DNA from: Chloroflexia bacterium
GTDB lineage: Bacteria > Chloroflexota > Chloroflexia > QHBQ01 > JADMIH01
Direction of reading: 5' to 3'
DNA: 7,508 bases
NCBI GenBank assembly: GCA_025927935.1
Contig: JAICKM010000334.1
Location: 1-7,508, forward strand
Under the pieces are notes generated by a model, which did not search any database, had not been told where the DNA came from, and worked only from the letters and a program-made list of their open reading frames with translations. Below, one piece after another: positions 1 through 6,127 of this stretch. The translations under genes were made by a program, and so were the position numbers. Every line of letters starts with the position of its first letter. Positions within the stretch are counted from its first letter, which is position 1.

Positions 1-2
1 CC

Positions 3-656
3 ACGGTGAACCCGGAGTTTGTGATGCGCGCCCGCCAGGATGCCGAGTTCCGCGCCGTGCTGAACCGCGCCGACCTCGCCACGCCCGACGGCGCCGGGAT
101 CATTCTCGGCTCGCTGATCCTCGGGCGGCGGCTGCGCGGGCGCACCACCGGCGTCGCGCTGACCGAAGAACTGGCGGCGCTGGCCGCGCGGGCGGGTTAT
201 CGTCTGTTCCTGCTGGGCGCGCAGCCGGGCGTGGCCGCCGAGGCGGGCCGCATCTGGATGAGCCGTTATCCGGGTTTGCAAGTGGCGGGTGCCTATCCCG
301 GCTCGCCGCACGAGGCTGAGCGCGAGGAAATCACCGCGCGGATTACGGCGGCGGAGGCCGACCTGCTGTTCGTGGCCTTTGGCGCCCCGGCCCAGGACCT
401 CTGGATCGCGCGCAACCGCGCCGCTTTGCCCACGGTGCGCCTGGCCCTGGGCGTGGGCGGCGTCTTCGATTATGTCACCGGCCGGGTGCCCCTGGCGCCC
501 CCGTTGATGCGGCAGGTGGGGCTGGAATGGCTCTACCGGCTCTACAAGCAACCCTGGCGCTGGCGCCGGATGCTGGCGCTGCCGGCCTTTGCCCTGGCCG
601 TGATCGGCCAGCGCCTGGGCCTCGTCCGGCTCCCGGCTTCGAGAGGAAACGCATGA
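3..656 (+). CDS. WecG/TagA/CpsF family glycosyltransferase (5' partial)
   Basis: Members of this family (GT26) transfer a sugar such as N-acetylmannosamine(uronate) from a UDP-sugar to a lipid-linked acceptor in teichoic acid, enterobacterial common antigen or exopolysaccharide synthesis, at the cytoplasmic face of the membrane. The frame is open at the left edge and reads T-V-N-P-E-F-V-M, the usual interior start of the domain, so the GTG at 6 is an internal valine and the true start lies upstream. Visible family landmarks are the TPDG motif (Asp codon 87-89, the likely catalytic base region), a FLLGAQPG stretch, GAPAQDLWI in place of the common GxPkQExw, GVGGVFDYVTG, and GLEWLYRLYKQPWRWRR near the end. 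The usual RAP after the glycine-rich motif reads LAP here. The C-terminal part is basic and hydrophobic, fitting membrane association. It ends in an ATGA overlap with the next gene. The family is secure; the sugar and acceptor are unknown. Confidence 0.9.
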   Translation, partial: TVNPEFVMRARQDAEFRAVLNRADLATPDGAGIILGSLILGRRLRGRTTGVALTEELAALAARAGYRLFLLGAQPGVAAEAGRIWMSRYPGLQVAGAYPGSPHEAEREEITARITAAEADLLFVAFGAPAQDLWIARNRAALPTVRLALGVGGVFDYVTGRVPLAPPLMRQVGLEWLYRLYKQPWRWRRMLALPAFALAVIGQRLGLVRLPASRGNA

Positions 657-1549
657 CCGTGCAATCGACGAATTCGACCACCGCGCCCGCGGCCCTGGGC
701 TATGGCGAAGTGCAGACGCCGGTGGCCGATCTGCGCGCCGAGCCGCGCGACGACACCGAGCGGGTGAACCAGGCGCTGCTGGCGACGCCGCTGGAGGTCC
801 TGGACACGCACACCGATGCGGCGGGCGCCGCCTGGCTGCGCGTGCGCTTGCCCGATTACATCGGCTGGATGCGCGCCGAGTCGGTCGCCCGACTGGACAC
901 CCCGCCCGCGCCGGGCCGCCAGGTGCGCGTTACATCCCCCCGCACAACCCTGCACATCCTGGATGCCGCCGGCGGAGTGAGCGAAGAGACGGTGGACGCT
1001 TTCATGGGCACCACGCTGACCCGCGCGCCCGCTGCGCCGCCCATGGCCGGGGAGGGCCTGATCGTCGTGCAAGTGCCCGGCGGCCGCGAGGCGCTGGCCG
1101 ACCCCGCCGCCCTGGCCCCGGTCGATCAGGCCTATACCGGCAGCGCCGCGGCGATCATCGAGTCGGCCCGCGCCTTTCTGACTACGCCCTATCTCTGGGG
1201 CGGCATGACCCGGCAGGGCATTGATTGCTCCGGGCTGACGCAGATGGCCTACCGGGTGCATGGCTATACCTTGCCGCGCGACGCCGATGAGCAATTCCAG
1301 CAGATCCCGCAGCATGTTGAGATTGACGAACTCCAGCCGGGTGATCTGCTCTTTTTCGGCAAGACTCCGGATCACGTCACCCACGTCACGATGTATGTCG
1401 GCAATGGGCAGATGATCCATGCTAGCGGCAGCGCCAAGCAGGTGCTGGTGCAGAGCCTCGACCCCACGCACCCCGAATATCATGGCCGCCGCGATACGTA
1501 TCTGGGCGCGCGCCGCGTGCTCCCTTCCGCGCCCCGGAAGGGAGCCTGA
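653..1549 (+). CDS. SH3 domain-NlpC/P60 cysteine peptidase (YkfC-like)
   Basis: NlpC/P60 enzymes cleave gamma-D-Glu to diamino-acid bonds in peptidoglycan peptides. The start is the ATG at 653 (298 aa), preceded by GAGAGGAA at 641-648 and overlapping the previous stop as ATGA; a longer open frame from 527 lies inside the upstream gene and is not credible. Residues about 15-82 form a bacterial SH3-like domain (ending IGWMRAESVARL), about 90-155 look like a second, weaker SH3 module, and 164-292 are the NlpC/P60 domain. The triad is visible: Cys192 in DCSGL, His244 in HVTMYVG and His256 in MIHASG, with PYLWGG before the Cys. There is no signal peptide or membrane segment. This layout matches the cytoplasmic YkfC type, which degrades recycled muropeptides, more than secreted lytic endopeptidases; that role is inferred. 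Its last codons form a hairpin that covers the next gene's ribosome binding site. Confidence 0.92.
   Translation: MTVQSTNSTTAPAALGYGEVQTPVADLRAEPRDDTERVNQALLATPLEVLDTHTDAAGAAWLRVRLPDYIGWMRAESVARLDTPPAPGRQVRVTSPRTTLHILDAAGGVSEETVDAFMGTTLTRAPAAPPMAGEGLIVVQVPGGREALADPAALAPVDQAYTGSAAAIIESARAFLTTPYLWGGMTRQGIDCSGLTQMAYRVHGYTLPRDADEQFQQIPQHVEIDELQPGDLLFFGKTPDHVTHVTMYVGNGQMIHASGSAKQVLVQSLDPTHPEYHGRRDTYLGARRVLPSAPRKGA
1519..1545 (+). promoter_or_regulatory. Perfect 10-bp hairpin sequestering the ribosome binding site of the 1551 gene
   Basis: The arms are GCTCCCTTCC (1519-1528) and GGAAGGGAGC (1536-1545), an exact inverted repeat with a 7-base loop GCGCCCC. The right arm contains AAGGGAG (1538-1544), the Shine-Dalgarno sequence placed 6 bases before the GTG start at 1551. 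In mRNA this stem would hide the site unless ribosomes finishing the peptidase gene (stop 1547-1549) open it, a classic layout for translational coupling. No T-run follows, so a terminator is unlikely. The pairing is seen directly; the function is inferred. Confidence 0.6.
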
Positions 1550-1550
1550 C

Positions 1551-2207
1551 GTGGCTTATAATCGCGGCCCTTACGACGGCGGCACGACCACCGGCGACCC
1601 GGAGTCCGGGACCCTATACTGCGCCAACCACCCGACCGTGCCCACCGTGCTGCGCTGCGCCCGCTGCGAGAAGCCCATCTGCGCCCGCTGCCGCATCTCG
1701 ACGCCGGTCGGCTATCGCTGCCTGCAATGCGCCAATATCAGTGTGCTGCCCACCTATGCGATGGACACGACTTCGCTGACCCGGTCGGTGCTCGCGGGCT
1801 TCGCGTTCGCCACCGTCGTCGGGTTGGTGTGGGCGCTGTTGCCCGGCTATGACTTCTGGGCGGCGCTTATCCTCGGCATCGGTATGGGCGAAGTCGTGAG
1901 CGGGGTGGCCAATCAGAAGCGCGGGCCGGCCCTGCAAGGCATTGGGCTGGCGGCGGCGGTCTGGGCTATCATCCTGAGCCGCGCGGCGTTGGCCTTTTTC
2001 CTCACCGTCCCGGCGCTCTTGAACTTTATCGCCTCCTTTCCCGGCAACAACTCCTCGAGTCTGCTGCGTGGCGGCTCGGCGCTGGTGGGGCTGATCCGCG
2101 CCGGGGATTACGGGGGCATCCTGCTGAATCTGACGAACAGCACCGATTTGCTGGGCCTGGTGTTTGTGTTGATGGCCCTCGCCCTCACCTTCATCCGGCT
2201 GCGCTGA
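1551..2207 (+). CDS. B-box-like zinc-finger integral membrane protein, function unknown
   Basis: The start is GTG at 1551, chosen because AAGGGAG lies 6 bases upstream and the upstream gene stops 1 base before it; longer in-frame extensions run inside the peptidase gene. The 218-aa product has a soluble head with a B-box-like pattern: Cys24, His27, Cys36, Cys39, Cys44, Cys47, Cys57 and Cys60, enough ligands for two zinc ions. About four hydrophobic segments follow, near 80-100, 102-120, 127-162 (long, possibly two) and 197-216. Between them is a polar, Asn/Ser-rich stretch about 165-172. B-box-like N-termini fused to membrane domains occur in bacterial proteins of unknown role, and the head is usually taken as a protein-binding module. 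Lying between a wall peptidase and a sugar kinase suggests an envelope role, but no enzyme motif is visible. Three bases separate it from the kinase gene. Confidence 0.85.
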   Translation: MAYNRGPYDGGTTTGDPESGTLYCANHPTVPTVLRCARCEKPICARCRISTPVGYRCLQCANISVLPTYAMDTTSLTRSVLAGFAFATVVGLVWALLPGYDFWAALILGIGMGEVVSGVANQKRGPALQGIGLAAAVWAIILSRAALAFFLTVPALLNFIASFPGNNSSSLLRGGSALVGLIRAGDYGGILLNLTNSTDLLGLVFVLMALALTFIRLR

Positions 2208-2210
2208 CGC

Positions 2211-3206
2211 ATGAACCGCTTACTCGACCTGCTGCCCGCTTTCTCCGGCAAGCGCATCGTCGTCCTGGGCGACCTCATCCTCGATGAGTACATCATCGGC
2301 GGTCCCAGCCGGGTATCGCGCGAGGCGCCTATCGTCATTCTGGAGTTTAACCGGCGTACGGTGCTGCCCGGCGGCGGCACGGCGCCCGCCTCCAATATTC
2401 AGTCGCTGGGCGCCCAGGCCATCCAGGTCGGCGTGATCGGCGCGGACAAGGCCGGCGACGAATTGCGCGCGGCACTGGCCGCGCGGGGCGTGGACACCCG
2501 CGGCCTCGTGGTCGATCCCGGCCGGCCCACCATCCTCAAGTCGCGCATCGTGGCCGAAGGGCCGGGGCGATTGCAGCAGCAGATCGCCCGCGTCGATACT
2601 CTCGACCGGCGGCCTATCGCCGGGGACGTGGAGAACGCCGTGATCGGCACGCTGGAGCGCGAGTTGCCCCACGCCGACGCCCTGCTGATCAGCGACTACC
2701 AGAGCGGCACGGTCAGCCCGGCGGTCGTCGATGCCGCCCGGCGGGTGGCCGCCCGCACCGGCGCCCTGATCACCGTGGACGCGCAGGGCGATTTCGCCAA
2801 GTTCCAGGGCGTCACGATCTTCCGCTGCAACGACCGCGAGGCGGAGAGCGCCTTGCACACCGACCTGCGCGGCGAGGATGCGTTTGCCGATGGCCTGCGC
2901 CGCCTGCGCGCCGAATTGGGCACCCAGGGCGTCGTCGTGACTCGCGGCGGGGAAGGGATGTCCATTCTCGACCGGCAGGATCACTATCACCACATCCCGG
3001 TCAGCAACAGCTCCGAGGTCTTCGATGTGACCGGCGCGGGCGACACGGTCATCGCCGTGCTCACCCTGGCCCTGACCGCCGGAGCGAACCTGCTCGACGC
3101 CGCCCGGTTGGCGAACTACGGCGCGGGCATCGTCGTCCAGAAGCTCGGCAACGTCCCGCTCAATCCGCTGGAACTCCGCGCCCGCCTGCTGCAAAGCGCC
3201 GAGTAG
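2211..3206 (+). CDS. PfkB-family sugar kinase, RfaE1/HldE N-domain type (heptose-7-phosphate kinase-like)
   Basis: RfaE1/HldA enzymes phosphorylate D-glycero-D-manno-heptose 7-phosphate at C1 in the route to nucleotide-activated heptose, used in LPS core or S-layer glycans. The 331-aa protein aligns along its length with that subfamily by eye: VLGDLILDEYIIG and SRVSREAPIVILE (18-45), SNIQSLGA (61-68), LKSRIVAEG and QQIARVD (109-129), SDYQSGTVS (161-169), VVVTRGGEGMSIL (241-253), and EVFDVTGAGDT (269-279) with catalytic Asp278, then VVQKLGNVPLNPLEL. There is no C-terminal nucleotidyltransferase domain, so it is the kinase-only form. The sugar-site motif usually read as GGAANVAxN in this subfamily is GGGTAPASN (54-62): the first Asn is lost. 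The common DPK is DAQ (190-192). The substrate may therefore differ. No clear Shine-Dalgarno precedes the ATG, which sits 3 bases after the upstream stop, so coupled translation is likely. Confidence 0.92.
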   Translation: MNRLLDLLPAFSGKRIVVLGDLILDEYIIGGPSRVSREAPIVILEFNRRTVLPGGGTAPASNIQSLGAQAIQVGVIGADKAGDELRAALAARGVDTRGLVVDPGRPTILKSRIVAEGPGRLQQQIARVDTLDRRPIAGDVENAVIGTLERELPHADALLISDYQSGTVSPAVVDAARRVAARTGALITVDAQGDFAKFQGVTIFRCNDREAESALHTDLRGEDAFADGLRRLRAELGTQGVVVTRGGEGMSILDRQDHYHHIPVSNSSEVFDVTGAGDTVIAVLTLALTAGANLLDAARLANYGAGIVVQKLGNVPLNPLELRARLLQSAE

Positions 3207-3283
3207 CCGCCCGCAACAGGAACCCGCGCCCCTTAACGGCCATTCGCTGTTGGCTGAGAGTCAAGAAGGATGGGGAAACCGAG

Positions 3284-3784
3284 TTGTCGTCCGATTACAC
3301 CTGTCCGCGTTGCAAAACACAGATGCGCTTAGAGCCTGGACAATCGACGTGTCAAAGCTGTGGTTTCGGCATCGCGCTTCAACCAAATACTCTATCCATC
3401 CCATCGATGGTTCGCTGGCAACTGACTCCGTTTGCGCGGTTCATGCTCACCGTTGGATTCTTCTTCTTGCTATCCATCGTGCTACTGGTACTCACACTCT
3501 ATCTGTTCAAGAACGATCTTCTTTTACCCTATGTAGCTGCTAAACCCGATCCCAGTTTTCTGGAGTTATCCGGCTTGCACTACGACTCCGCGTTAGAAGC
3601 ACAACTGGAGTCGGCCTACCACATACAGTTAGCCATCTGGGGGTTATCCCAGTTAGGCGGACTGCTTGGCGCGATGTTGCTGCTGCGCCGCGACCCCTGG
3701 ATTGCGCGCGGCTTGTTCATTGGCGTGCTGCTGACCAGTAGTGCCTGCGCGTGCCAAACCTGGTTGGTGAGCGGCCTGGACTGA
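3284..3784 (+). CDS. Small zinc-ribbon membrane protein, function unknown
   Basis: The 166-aa reading starts at TTG 3284, the only plausible start before the zinc ribbon. AAGAAGGA (3263-3270) lies upstream but at a long 13-base spacing, so the start is tentative. Residues 7-26 carry Cys7-x2-Cys10 and Cys23-x2-Cys26, a zinc-ribbon pattern. A strong hydrophobic segment spans about 50-75, a polar, presumably extracytoplasmic loop 76-112, and two more hydrophobic segments lie at about 115-134 and 141-160, with a late CAC pair (Cys155, Cys157). I do not recognise a named family. The gene is far less GC-rich than its neighbours: I count 57 G+C in 120 bases at 3481-3600, against 46 in 60 at 2461-2520 in the kinase gene. 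That points to a different origin or weaker codon selection. An overlapping frame starting at 3250 lacks these features and is probably a shadow. Confidence 0.75.
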   Translation: MSSDYTCPRCKTQMRLEPGQSTCQSCGFGIALQPNTLSIPSMVRWQLTPFARFMLTVGFFFLLSIVLLVLTLYLFKNDLLLPYVAAKPDPSFLELSGLHYDSALEAQLESAYHIQLAIWGLSQLGGLLGAMLLLRRDPWIARGLFIGVLLTSSACACQTWLVSGLD

Positions 3785-3834
3785 GGGGAACAAACACACT
3801 GGAGCCTACGTCCTATCACTGCGGGAGCAAACTG

Positions 3835-3840
3835 TATAAA
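3835..3840 (+). promoter_or_regulatory. Possible -10 box (TATAAA)
   Basis: TATAAA stands in the gap before the lipoprotein gene, about 108 bases from its ATG. I see no good -35 at 16-18 bases upstream (CCTATC at 3812-3817). It could start transcription of the lipoprotein gene across the heptamer repeats, but the call is weak. Confidence 0.22.
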
Positions 3841-3861
3841 TGCTGCTCATGCACCGTTTAA

Positions 3862-3946
3862 CTGACGGCTGACCACTGACCACCGACCACCGATCACTCC
3901 TCGCCCGTCTCCTGACGGCTGACGGCTGATAGCTGAAGAAAGACCC
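3862..3946 (+). repeat. Degenerate heptanucleotide tandem repeat
   Basis: The block parses into 7-base units: CTGACGG (3862), CTGACCA (3869), CTGACCA (3876), CCGACCA (3883) and CCGATCA (3890). A 15-base decayed stretch (3897-3911) follows, then CTGACGG (3912), CTGACGG (3919), CTGATAG (3926), CTGAAGA (3933) and the loosely related AAGACCC (3940). The consensus is CTGACSR. Because 7 is not a multiple of 3, the array reads as repetitive peptide in every frame (for example WSVVSGQ on the minus strand), which makes false open frames. It ends right at the lipoprotein start, so its last units supply the weak ribosome binding site AAGAAAG (3936-3942). Similar 7-base short tandem repeats are known between genes in cyanobacteria and some other bacteria. 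Confidence 0.8.
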
Positions 3947-3947
3947 T

Positions 3948-5045
3948 ATGCGAACATACAAACGACTCTGGAGCCTGGCGCTGGTGGCCGGCCTGGCCCT
4001 GCTGGCCGGATGCAACCTCATCAGCGTCGAACCCGCGGCCACTCCGACTCCCGTCACGCCGCCCACCGCGACCACCGTCCCGGTGAGCGACCCCGGCGCG
4101 CCCTTCGTGACCTTCCAGGTCAGCGGCGGCATCGCCGGGTTGCAGCGCGCTGTGGCCGTCCAGGCGGGCGGCGCGGCCACACTCACCGAACGGGCGCAAC
4201 TCAGCGGCACGGCCCAACTGCCCCCCGCGCGGTTGGCCGAGATCCGCGCCAAGCTCGACGCCGCGCAGTTCTTCACCTTGCAGGACCGCTATGACCAGGG
4301 CGGCGTGGCCGACGATATCTACTACACGATCACCGCGACCCAAGACGGCCAGACCAAGAGCGTCACGGTGGCCGAGGTGGGCGGCAAGGCCGGCACGCCG
4401 CAGCCCCTGATCGATCTGATCACCAACTTGCGCGAACTGGAAGGGGCCGTCCGCGCGGACCTCACCCCGGCGCCCGCCGCCGCCACGGCGACGCCCGGCC
4501 CGGCGGAAGCGACCGCCACGCCCGCCGCTCCGGCGCCCGCGCCGACCGATACCCCGGCTCCGCCTCCGGTGGCTACGGACACCCCGGCCGCATCCGCCCC
4601 GGCGGCCACGGACACCCCGGTCGCCGGTACACCCGTGCCCGCGGCAGCCACTGCCACAGCGGAGGGCGCGACGATCAATGAGGGCGCCGATCTGATTATC
4701 TATCGCGTGCGCGGCGGCATCGCCGGGCTGGACACCGCCATGTTCATCGGGCGGCGCGGCACCGTCACGTTCCAATCGCGCGGGCAGGAGACCGGCCGCG
4801 CCCAACTGACCGCGACCCAGGTGGGCGAGTTGATGGATCTGTTCGCCACCAGCGGCTTCTTTAGCTTCCAGGACCGCTATGCGCCCGCCGCCGCCCCGGC
4901 GGACAGCCAGGAAATGAGCCTCACCTACAACCACGGCGGCCAGGTCAAGACGGTGACGGTCGCGACGGCGGGCCAACCGCCTGCCGCCTTGCAGACCATC
5001 CTGGATCGGCTCGCCGCGTTGCAAGCCGACCTGCAGAAGAAATAG
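3948..5045 (+). CDS. Lipoprotein with two emfourin-like domains
   Basis: The 365-aa product begins with a lipoprotein signal peptide: KR near the start, a hydrophobic core, and the lipobox L19-A20-G21-Cys22, so it should be lipid-anchored outside the cytoplasmic membrane. A Thr/Pro tether (27-50) follows. Two homologous domains span about 53-164 and 248-358. Each opens with a GGIAGL motif (60-65 and 256-261), has a helix ending in FF-x-x-QDRY (108-115 and 304-311), then a beta-rich part with T-x-TV (S138VTV and K334TVTV) and a closing helix (LIDLITNLREL, LQTILDRLAAL). This pattern resembles the emfourin family, whose founding member inhibits the M4 metalloprotease protealysin. The linker 172-240 is Pro/Ala/Thr-rich with three TDTP motifs. 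Identical nucleotide stretches between the copies (4123-4139 and 4711-4727) fit internal duplication. Inhibitor function here is inferred from the family; substrate binding or signalling remains possible. Confidence 0.88.
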   Translation: MRTYKRLWSLALVAGLALLAGCNLISVEPAATPTPVTPPTATTVPVSDPGAPFVTFQVSGGIAGLQRAVAVQAGGAATLTERAQLSGTAQLPPARLAEIRAKLDAAQFFTLQDRYDQGGVADDIYYTITATQDGQTKSVTVAEVGGKAGTPQPLIDLITNLRELEGAVRADLTPAPAAATATPGPAEATATPAAPAPAPTDTPAPPPVATDTPAASAPAATDTPVAGTPVPAAATATAEGATINEGADLIIYRVRGGIAGLDTAMFIGRRGTVTFQSRGQETGRAQLTATQVGELMDLFATSGFFSFQDRYAPAAAPADSQEMSLTYNHGGQVKTVTVATAGQPPAALQTILDRLAALQADLQKK

Positions 5046-5049
5046 CCCA

Positions 5050-5072
5050 CCGCACCCGGCGCGGGCCCGCGG
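5050..5072 (+). terminator. Possible GC hairpin terminator after the lipoprotein gene
   Basis: CCGC (5050-5053) can pair with GCGG (5069-5072), and inside it CCCG (5055-5058) with CGGG (5062-5065), around a GCG loop. It begins 5 bases after the stop codon. No T-run follows, so it is at best an unusual or weak terminator, or an mRNA 3'-end stabiliser. In DNA this GC-rich a chance hairpin is easy. Confidence 0.3.
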
Positions 5073-5163
5073 CATTGGCATCCATCTATGCGTTCTCCTG
5101 TGCAGCCTGGCACGCGATATGCGACGCCTGCTGCCTTAGCTTTGCACGCGAAGGAGACACGCC

Positions 5164-6111
5164 ATGTCCGACCAGTTTCTGGTGCTGCCCGACGACAGCA
5201 TGATCCCGTTGCTCGATGCGCTCGCGGCGGCGCGGCAGACCATCGACATCTATATCTTCACCCTCAGCAATCCGGCCATGCTGGCCGCGCTCCGAGCGGC
5301 GGTTGCCCGTGGCGTCCGCGTGCGCGCCGTGGTCGAGCCGGCCCCCAGCGAGAACACCGCCGCCGGGCATGCCGCCATGCACGCGCTGAACGGCGCCAAT
5401 GTGCAGGTCCGTCCGCGCCCTTCCTATTTCGAGCGCGTCCACGCCAAAAGCTTTGTGGTCGACAGCGCCCGCGCCCTCGTTTCCAGTATCAACTTTTTGG
5501 ACGACTGGATGCACACGCGCGATCACGGCGTGCTGACCACGAACCCTGACGTGGTCCAGGGCATTCTGCAAACCTTCGCCGCCGACTGGGCCGCCACGCC
5601 CGATGACTCTGTGCCCGCCCCGCCCCTGGTGCTCAGCCCGGCCAACAGCCGCACCACGCTGGTCGACCTGATCAACGGCGCGCAGACTTCGCTCATCCTG
5701 GAAGAAGAGCAGATCACCGACGACGCCATGGTCGATCTCCTGGCCGCGCGCAGCAACGCGGGCGTCACCGTGCAGATCGTGAGCAACTCGCTCCAGACGA
5801 AGAATCTGATGCCCCTCAAGATCTTGCAGGCCCGCGCGCCGCAGGCGCAGGTGCGCTACAGCACCCAACTGTGGCTGCACACCAAACTGGTCATCGTCGA
5901 CGAGCGCCGCATGCTGATCGGCAGCGTGAACCTCACGCCCACCAGCCTGGACAGGCGGCGCGAGGTCAGTATGCTCGTCGACGATTCCGCCGCCGTCGCC
6001 CGCGCCGTGGCCGTCGCGCGGGACGATTTCGCATCCGGGGCGGTGAAGCCGCCCGACTCCCGCGCCGCGCCACCGCGCCCGGCGGATAGCCCCGGCGGCG
6101 GCAAAGACTGA
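5164..6111 (+). CDS. Phospholipase D-family protein with two HKD motifs
   Basis: PLD-superfamily enzymes cut or transfer phosphodiester bonds in phospholipids or nucleic acids through a phospho-histidine intermediate formed by paired HxKxxxxD motifs. Both are intact in this 315-aa protein: His93-Lys95-Asp100, followed by SSINF, and His239-Lys241-Asp246, followed by GSVNLTP. The two halves are about 1-145 and 155-290, each starting with a ...LLDAL/LVDLI helix and a strand (IDIYIF, TSLILEE). The C-terminal tail from about 295 is Pro/Gly/Ala-rich and probably disordered. The start ATG has AAGGAG (5151-5156) 7 bases upstream. No signal peptide or transmembrane helix is seen, unlike typical cardiolipin synthases, which carry N-terminal membrane segments; the protein looks cytoplasmic or peripheral. 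It could act on phospholipid headgroups or on DNA/RNA; the sequence does not decide. It is likely monocistronic, with 118 bases to the gene before and 140 to the next. Confidence 0.92.
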   Translation: MSDQFLVLPDDSMIPLLDALAAARQTIDIYIFTLSNPAMLAALRAAVARGVRVRAVVEPAPSENTAAGHAAMHALNGANVQVRPRPSYFERVHAKSFVVDSARALVSSINFLDDWMHTRDHGVLTTNPDVVQGILQTFAADWAATPDDSVPAPPLVLSPANSRTTLVDLINGAQTSLILEEEQITDDAMVDLLAARSNAGVTVQIVSNSLQTKNLMPLKILQARAPQAQVRYSTQLWLHTKLVIVDERRMLIGSVNLTPTSLDRRREVSMLVDDSAAVARAVAVARDDFASGAVKPPDSRAAPPRPADSPGGGKD

Positions 6112-6127
6112 CCCGCGCCCGCAAATA

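Noticed and set aside
542..1483. Minus-strand open frame (313 codons) opposite the NlpC/P60 gene
   Set aside because: No recognisable motif; the + strand codes for a complete catalytic triad.
2220..3194. Minus-strand open frame (324 codons) opposite the kinase gene
   Set aside because: Antisense shadow of a full-length PfkB kinase; no motif of its own.
3250..3543. Alternative + strand frame overlapping the zinc-ribbon gene
   Set aside because: No Cys-pair or membrane pattern in this frame; the 3284 frame has both CxxC pairs and three hydrophobic segments.
3862..3946. CRISPR array
   Set aside because: The units are 7 bases in direct succession with no spacers, and no cas genes are nearby.
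3806..4276. Minus-strand frame with SVVSGQ-like repetitive peptide
   Set aside because: The repetitive part is translated from the 7-base DNA repeats, and the rest is a shadow of the lipoprotein gene.
4490..4660. GGCYACGGACACCCCGG direct repeats (4571-4587 and 4604-4620) as a regulatory repeat
   Set aside because: They encode the TDTP motifs of the proline/threonine linker in the lipoprotein and are explained by that low-complexity protein segment.
3894..5081. Long minus-strand open frame (395 codons) opposite the lipoprotein gene
   Set aside because: Its product is Arg/Gly-rich without recognisable domains, and it mirrors a gene with a lipobox and two conserved domains. GC-rich DNA has few stops in antisense frames.
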